Source of the DNA: Acetobacteraceae bacterium
GTDB taxonomy: Bacteria; Pseudomonadota; Alphaproteobacteria; Acetobacterales; Acetobacteraceae
Reading direction: 5' to 3'
Assembly (NCBI GenBank): GCA_019237355.1
Contig: JAFAHH010000263.1
Location: forward strand, 1 to 8,882
Length of the DNA: 8,882 bases
This document shows positions 5,723-8,882 of this stretch, one piece after another. How positions within the stretch are numbered: the first letter of the stretch is position 1; every line of letters begins with the position of its first letter. The notes beneath the pieces were generated by a model. It made no database searches, was not told the DNA's origin, and saw only the letters and a program-made list of their open reading frames with translations. The position numbers and the translations under genes were made by a program.

Positions 5723-6162
5723 TGCGCTACCGAGCCTACTTGCTGGGTGTCGAGACGGACCACACCCCGGCCGCTCTCCTCGCTCCCAGCGCCAGCCCAC
5801 CAGACCCATACGCTCACGGCATACAAAACCACCGATATACGCGATGGGCGGCGCGGACCGGTAATGCCGAGTGGCCGAACCGCAGTGCTACTAATCGGCG
5901 CGATCCGGACGCGCCATCGGTAGCCGCCGCCATCGTCACCCTGATGATCGCCGGCAACGAGGGGGGCGCCATGGAGGGCCAGTGCCAAGCGTGAGCGGGC
6001 TCGTGCGAGCGCTTCTTCGTAGCGTGCTGCACTTTGGATGGATCGCAAGCTGCTCACGCCCGACTGGGCCAGCACAGCCAGTGCGAGCGAGGCGATAATA
6101 AAGGCAATCAGCACTTCCAGCAGCGTGAAGCCGCCGGCATTCCTTAGCCGAGTAGAAAAAAT
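5719..6162 (-). CDS. gspI: T2SS minor pseudopilin GspI, start codon not canonical
   Basis: A minor pseudopilin of the tip complex. The prepilin site is clear: RLRNAGG/FTLLEVLIAFIIASLALAVL, with Glu at +5, then SLRSIQSAARYEEALARARS and, near the C-terminus, GYRWRVRIAP, VVLYAVSVWVWW and GVVRLDTQQVGS, as in GspI. The mature part is 136 residues. The only NTG codon near the front (GTG 6114) lies inside the conserved helix after FTLLE and would remove the cleavage site, so it cannot be the true start. Upstream the frame is open to TGA 6238-6240 without ATG, GTG or TTG. I place the start provisionally at ATT 6160-6162, 11 bases after AGGAGG, giving the basic leader IFSTRLRNAGG. A one-base deletion after the out-of-frame ATG 6138-6140, or a sequencing error, is the alternative. 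Confidence 0.82.
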   Translation of the reverse strand: MFSTRLRNAGGFTLLEVLIAFIIASLALAVLAQSGVSSLRSIQSAARYEEALARARSRLALALHGAPLVAGDHQGDDGGGYRWRVRIAPISSTAVRPLGITGPRRPSRISVVLYAVSVWVWWAGAGSEESGRGVVRLDTQQVGSVAQ

Positions 6163-6173
6163 ACGGACCCCAA

Positions 6174-6179
6174 CCTCCT
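6174..6179 (-). promoter_or_regulatory. Ribosome binding site ahead of gspI
   Basis: AGGAGG on the minus strand. It is 11 bases from ATT 6160-6162 in the gspI frame. Its strength suggests translation starts just downstream, although no canonical in-frame start codon is there. A 14-codon frame from ATG 6186-6188 runs across it. Confidence 0.45.
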
Positions 6180-6267
6180 CTCGATCATTTAGGCGGGCTG
6201 CGCGCCCCGGCTCGCGCCGATGGTCCCCGTCCCGCCGTCAATTCATCGGCCACCCGGAGCCTCGATG

Positions 6268-6303
6268 CTAGAAGCGTTTTCCACTCACGTGGAACCGCTC
6301 TAG
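6268..6303. repeat. CTAGA-bounded palindrome 1 in the gspD-gspI gap
   Basis: CTAGAAGCG and the inner stem arm TTCCAC face GTGGAA and CCGCTCTAG around a TCAC loop. The outer arms CTAGA/TCTAG are perfect and the middle is slightly mismatched. It belongs to the CTAG-type palindromes and lies between genes of one operon. Confidence 0.6.
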
Positions 6304-6313
6304 GAGTCGTTTT

Positions 6314-6384
6314 TAGAGCAGATTCACGCGATGGGATCACCTGGGATCACCTGCGGCGATCCCACTTGATCGCGATCTGCTCTA
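6314..6384. repeat. TAGAGCAGAT-bounded palindrome 2 with an internal tandem repeat
   Basis: Perfect 10-base outer arms, TAGAGCAGAT (6314-6323) and ATCTGCTCTA (6375-6384), with partly paired inner arms GGGATC/GATCCC. Between them the decamer GGGATCACCT is repeated twice in tandem (6333-6352). It lies immediately upstream (plus coordinates) of palindrome 1's partner region and could form a stable RNA structure between gspD and gspI. Confidence 0.65.
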
Positions 6385-6414
6385 GCTCTGCCAGCCACAT
6401 GGGGCGGCGATGAA

Positions 6415-8805
6415 TCATGGCTGGAGATGCAGCCGTTGCCGGAGCCGCTCGTTCGGATCTGCCGAGCCCGAGGGCAAAAGATTATTGAGCTGGCCCGAGA
6501 CTGCGGCCGCATTGATGAGGTGTTCCCGGAGATCCTCGGTCAGCGCCCGGGCCCCACGCTGATCGTGCATGACATGGGGCGTAATCAGAATCAGCAGCTC
6601 GGTCCGCATGCGGCTATTCGTTTGCTGACTAGCCAGTGCGCCCAGCAAGGGAATGTCCTTCAGCCAGGGTATGCCTTGGTTGCCCTTGCTCACGTTATCT
6701 CGGATCAGCCCGGCAAGGCCGACGGTCTGCCCATCCTGCACGACCACCCGCGAGGTGACGTTACGCTCGGAGAAGGTCGGTGAGTTGATCCCCGGGGTAG
6801 TGACCCCGGGAACCACGTCGCTTACGTCTTGCGCGATGTCCAGCGTCACGAGGCCGCCGCTGTTCACGCGCGGTGTGATCTCCATGATCACGCCAGTCTG
6901 CTGGTAATTGATCGAGTTGACCACCGGCGCATTCGCCGAAATCGTGCTTTGTGACGACTGGGCGAGATAGGGCACGACGTTGCCGACCTGTAGCCGGGCC
7001 GGCTGATTGTCCAGTACCAAGAGCTGGGGGGAAGACAGCACGTTGACTGTCGTGATGTTTTGCAAAGCGGTGAGCGCGAATGGCACGCCGGTAGCCAGAC
7101 GTCCGCTGAATATGAATGCCGGGAGGGGTGTATTGAAGACGGGCTGCGATGGGTTGTACGAGGTGCCAGGTGCGGTCGTGGCGTAGCTTAGGATGCCGGT
7201 CGTACCGTTATTGACGAAGTAGAACTGGGTTCCGTATTGCAGCGCGTCGTTCAGCGTCACCTCGGCGATAACCGCATCGATGCGCACCTGCAGTGGCAGG
7301 ATGTCGATCTTGTGTAGCATTGCCTCGATTGTGCCCGCCTCGCGCTCGGTGCCGTAGAAAAGCAGGGCATTGTTCTGCGGGTCCGGGATGATGCGCAGCA
7401 TTTCGGTCGGCGCTTCGCCGCCACCGCCGGTCTCGAGCGGGCCGAGCAGTGGGTTGGCAGCGGGACCACCCGGTGGACCACCGCCCGGCGTCGGCGCCGC
7501 CCCGGGCGCTGCACCTGCCGTGGGGGTCGGCCCGGTTATACCGCCCCCGCCTAAGCTGCCCGGCCCCAAGCCTCCACCGCCCAAACCTCCACCGCCCAGG
7601 GCGCTCGTGCGCAGACCACCGCCAAACCCACCTCCAAGGCCACCGCCGCCCAGCAACCCCGAGGTGCCGCCGCCGAACCCGCCCAAACCCCCGGCAACGC
7701 CACCGAGCTGCTGCATCCCCAGCCCCGCCGCGCCCAACCCGCCCGCAGTACGCCTCAGCGCACTGACCGGCTGCGCGGTAACATTGTTCGGCGTGAATGC
7801 CTGTTGCATGACATAGGCGATGTCCTCAGCGTTGCTATTCTGCAGATAGTACACGTGCCAGCTTCGAATCTTCTGCTGCCGCACGCGCTCCACCAGCCTG
7901 TACACGCGGCGTGCCTCGTCGATGTACCGGGGCTGCTGTGAGACCACCAGGACGGCATTCACGCGGCTCATCGGCACCACCCGGACCATGCCAGCGAGCG
8001 CCCCGCCACTCTGTCCGCGGAACGCATCCTGCATTGCGCCCGCGAAATCTCTTACATCCCCAGCGCTGACCGGCAAAAGCGCATAGGATTGGCGGGCCAG
8101 GAGGTCGGTGGCGAAGGTCCGCACCAGATCAACGAGGCTACCTCGCGCCTGAGGCTCGCCGCTGATCAGCACGGCATTGCGGCCCGGGTCGGCGACGATT
8201 TTACCACCCTCCCCGACGTAGGGTTGCAGCAGCTTCGCCAGATCGTCCGCCGCGGCATAGCGGAGCGGAACCACGACCGTGCCGCCTAGCCCATCGACGG
8301 CGCGAGCCCCAGTCGTCTGTGCTGCGGGGATAATGCGATAGACGGGGCCGGATTGGACAAGCGCGGCCCCGTTCTGGGCCAGCAACGTCTGCAGCGTGGG
8401 TAATAGCTGAGCCCGCGTGAGGGGGCGAGCGGTACGGAATGTGGCGACGCCATGAACCGCCGGGTCGATTGTGTAGTTTACATGGAGGATGTTGCCCAGG
8501 ATCTGGGCGACGACCTCCCGGATGTCCGTGTCGGCGAAATCGAGCGAGATATCCCCGGTTTCCTGCCCTTGCACGGGGGGCGGTGTCCGGGGCGGCGCGC
8601 CCGCGGCCCCGCCATAAGATATTTCTGGTGGCAGCGTTGCTTCGGGAGCGCCGACCTTGCCGTTGACCCGGGGCGCAGCCCGCCCCGAGGTGCCAGGCAG
8701 CTCCGGCAAGGTAGTGATCGCAGCTGGAGGGGGCTGGCATCCCGAGGTCAGCAACGAAAGCGAGGCTGTGAGCGTAATGATCAATTTAGCGCCGCTTTGG
8801 CCCAT
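6415..8805 (-). CDS. gspD: T2SS outer-membrane secretin GspD, probable lipoprotein
   Basis: Forms the multimeric outer-membrane channel through which T2SS substrates leave. It has 796 residues. Residues 1-23 read MGQSGAKLIITLTASLSLLT then SGC, a lipoprotein-type signal with Cys23 as the likely lipidated residue. A Pro/Gly linker runs to about 83. The N0 domain (about 85-160) starts ISLDFADTDIREVVAQILG. N1 (about 174-236), N2 (about 240-312) and N3 (about 314-505) follow. N3 is split by a Gly-rich insert at 354-463. The secretin domain spans about 506-745, with VRIDAVIAEVTLND, TVNVLSSPQLLVLDNQPARL, TGVIMEITPRVN, TFSERNVTSRVVVQDGQTVG and the signature GIPWLKDIPLLGALA. A short C-terminal tail has no obvious pilotin-binding S-domain, consistent with self-targeting by the lipid. 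No ribosome binding site is visible; coupling to an upstream gene is possible. Confidence 0.95.
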   Translation of the reverse strand: MGQSGAKLIITLTASLSLLTSGCQPPPAAITTLPELPGTSGRAAPRVNGKVGAPEATLPPEISYGGAAGAPPRTPPPVQGQETGDISLDFADTDIREVVAQILGNILHVNYTIDPAVHGVATFRTARPLTRAQLLPTLQTLLAQNGAALVQSGPVYRIIPAAQTTGARAVDGLGGTVVVPLRYAAADDLAKLLQPYVGEGGKIVADPGRNAVLISGEPQARGSLVDLVRTFATDLLARQSYALLPVSAGDVRDFAGAMQDAFRGQSGGALAGMVRVVPMSRVNAVLVVSQQPRYIDEARRVYRLVERVRQQKIRSWHVYYLQNSNAEDIAYVMQQAFTPNNVTAQPVSALRRTAGGLGAAGLGMQQLGGVAGGLGGFGGGTSGLLGGGGLGGGFGGGLRTSALGGGGLGGGGLGPGSLGGGGITGPTPTAGAAPGAAPTPGGGPPGGPAANPLLGPLETGGGGEAPTEMLRIIPDPQNNALLFYGTEREAGTIEAMLHKIDILPLQVRIDAVIAEVTLNDALQYGTQFYFVNNGTTGILSYATTAPGTSYNPSQPVFNTPLPAFIFSGRLATGVPFALTALQNITTVNVLSSPQLLVLDNQPARLQVGNVVPYLAQSSQSTISANAPVVNSINYQQTGVIMEITPRVNSGGLVTLDIAQDVSDVVPGVTTPGINSPTFSERNVTSRVVVQDGQTVGLAGLIRDNVSKGNQGIPWLKDIPLLGALASQQTNSRMRTELLILITPHVMHDQRGARALTEDLREHLINAAAVSGQLNNLLPSGSADPNERLRQRLHLQP
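7417..7746 (-). repeat. Low-complexity Gly-rich insert of GspD (G-rich coding strand)
   Basis: Encodes residues 354-463 of GspD: GGLG, GGGG, GGGFGGG and, toward the end, PTPGGGPPGGPA. The coding strand has many runs of three or more G at short spacing, so it could form G-quadruplexes. A 15-base unit repeats almost exactly at 7568-7582 and 7583-7597 (plus strand AAGCCTCCACCGCCC and AAACCTCCACCGCCC). The Pro-rich frame on the opposite strand is a mirror of this composition. Confidence 0.7.
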
Positions 8806-8882
8806 GCGCCGCCGTGCGCGGAATAAGGGCGGCGGAACTGAGGCGGGCTGGATGCCTGCTTGGGAGCCCCGGCCGCCTTCCG
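8781..8882 (-). CDS. Possible C-terminus of a gene upstream of gspD
   Basis: A minus-strand frame other than that of gspD is open from the window edge to TGA 8781-8783, overlapping the gspD start by 25 bases. It reads RKAAGAPKQASSPPQFRRPY, then SAHGGAWAKAAPN. The Ala/Pro-rich basic tail carries no motif I can name. In T2SS clusters the gene before gspD is often gspC or gspN, so it could be such a tail, with translational coupling making up for the missing ribosome binding site of gspD. The gspD frame itself is also open to the edge, so this is weak. Confidence 0.25.
   Translation of the reverse strand, partial: RKAAGAPKQASSPPQFRRPYSAHGGAWAKAALN

Noticed and set aside
5722..5809. Start of gspJ at 5809
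   Set aside because: It lies 29 codons inside gspI; ATG 5722 forms an ATGA overlap with the gspI stop.
5719..6114. GTG 6114 as gspI start
   Set aside because: It is inside the FTLLEV helix and would delete the prepilin cleavage site that is encoded just upstream in the same frame.
7370..7816. Pro-rich plus-strand frame opposite gspD
   Set aside because: It is the complement of the Gly-rich GspD insert; GGN codons read as CCN on the other strand.

Overview
The window looks like GC-rich proteobacterial chromosome, most likely an alphaproteobacterium of the Hyphomicrobiales type. That placement is inferred from a minor-pseudopilin and secretin block of a type II secretion system (T2SS), IS66-type transposon debris, and several short palindromes bounded by CTAG/CTAGAG of the kind scattered through such genomes. 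No rRNA, tRNA or CRISPR array was seen.

Left part (1-3330): an open 3' end of an unidentified Ala/Gly-rich protein; a decayed minus-strand quinone oxidoreductase (MDR family) with an in-frame stop; then an intact plus-strand pair. The first of the pair is a secreted protein of about 625 residues with a single CXXCH heme-binding site near its C-terminus. 51 bases later comes an 86-residue protein with a strong ribosome binding site. The pair is followed by an IS66 TnpA relic stopped by a nonsense codon and another gene tail. Two near-identical 34-35 base direct repeats (166-200 and 3293-3326) flank the pair, which suggests a transferred or shuffled cassette.

Middle part (3330-4200): a possible minus-strand hypothetical protein of about 113 codons whose only ATG lies inside a perfect 12-bp-stem hairpin, further CTAG-type palindromes, a roughly 236-base non-autonomous element (MITE-like) with 16-base terminal inverted repeats and three internal hairpins, and a short hydrophobic open frame of doubtful status.

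Right part (4200-8882), all minus strand and transcribed right to left: a possible upstream gene tail, gspD (outer-membrane secretin with a lipoprotein signal), a 177-base gap filled with two palindromic repeats, then gspI, gspJ and gspK joined by ATGA and GTGA overlaps. GspI, J and K are the minor pseudopilins that form the tip of the T2SS pseudopilus, and GspD is the channel they work against. The genes for GspE, F, G and H are not between D and I, so the order differs from the classic C-to-M operon. gspI has no canonical in-frame start upstream of its prepilin cleavage site. gspJ has a 46-residue leader carrying a palindrome. Both suggest small palindromic insertions at the 5' ends of these genes.
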